Shown: positions 63,948 to 64,000 of the stretch, piece by piece
Layout: every line of letters begins with the position of its first letter
Position numbering within the stretch: the stretch's first letter is position 1
DNA from: Eublepharis macularius
Lineage: Eukaryota > Chordata > Lepidosauria > Squamata > Eublepharidae
Assembly (NCBI RefSeq): GCF_028583425.1
Contig: NC_072806.1
Coordinates: forward strand, 36,502,001-36,566,000
Direction: 5' to 3'
DNA: 64,000 bases
Program-made: the position numbers and the translations under genes
Notes under the pieces: generated by a model
Database searches by the model: none
What the model saw: only the letters and a program-made list of their open reading frames with translations
What the model was told of the DNA's origin: nothing

Positions 63948-64000
63948 AGCTGCTGTAGCACAGTGGTTAAGTGATTCAGCTGCGAATCAGCAGTCTACTG
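63948..64000 (+). mobile_element. tRNA-derived SINE head, cut by the window end
   Basis: GCTGCTGTAGCACAGTGGTTAAG then ATTCAGCTGCGAATCAGCAG: the plus-strand head of the SINE that is reversed at 32745-33975. Confidence 0.65.

Noticed and set aside
1-64000. A CRISPR array, bacterial operon or phage-like system
   Set aside because: The DNA is clearly vertebrate (spliced TADA2A, SINEs, LINEs); the regular repeats are transposons and minisatellites.

Overview
This is a stretch of vertebrate nuclear DNA, almost certainly from a squamate reptile. I lean to a gecko, but that is inference from the repeats. Genes are split by GT-AG introns. The intergenic and intronic DNA is full of tRNA-derived SINEs, 5S-rRNA-derived SINEs, L1 and other LINE fragments, and many short hAT-like DNA transposons with 8-bp target duplications.

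Host genes. (1) 3.2-8.7 kb, + strand: three exons (a possible fourth) that resemble C17orf78, a small single-pass membrane protein gene which in mammals sits just upstream of the ACACA/TADA2A promoter. Its 5' exons were not found. (2) 13.4-14.0 kb: a CpG-rich promoter. By synteny it should drive TADA2A to the right and ACACA to the left; no ACACA exon was identified. (3) 15.0-40.9 kb, + strand: the complete coding sequence of TADA2A in 15 coding exons, plus a probable non-coding first exon. The exons join in phase into exactly 443 codons plus stop, the length I recall for the human protein. TADA2A is the ADA2a adaptor of histone acetyltransferase complexes; its ZZ zinc ligands, SANT and SWIRM regions are intact. 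(4) 60.3-60.9 kb: a second CpG island with a good splice donor, by synteny the likely 5' non-coding start of DUSP14, whose coding exon would lie beyond the window.

The rest is repeats and unassigned DNA. A dominant family is a hairpin MITE (ends CAGGGCTTTTTTTC / GAAAAAAAGCCCTG): nine copies plus one relative, seven with exact 8-bp target duplications. A second family (ends TAGGGTTGCCA / TGGCAACCCTA) and a third 560-610 bp family are also hAT-like. Nested insertions are frequent: a hAT-like element carrying a minisatellite sits inside an L1; an L1 sits inside a tRNA-SINE inside a 2.2-kb hAT-like element; MITEs split SINEs; and a 5S-derived SINE is split by another repeat. Two large inverted repeats near 57-58.5 kb do not match a family I recognise.

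I see no operon, CRISPR array or other novel multi-gene system. The items most worth a second look are the C17orf78-like exons, the hairpin MITE family and its long and short forms, the nested insertions, and the 57.7-58.5 kb inverted repeat. All gene names rest on remembered protein sequences, without database searches.
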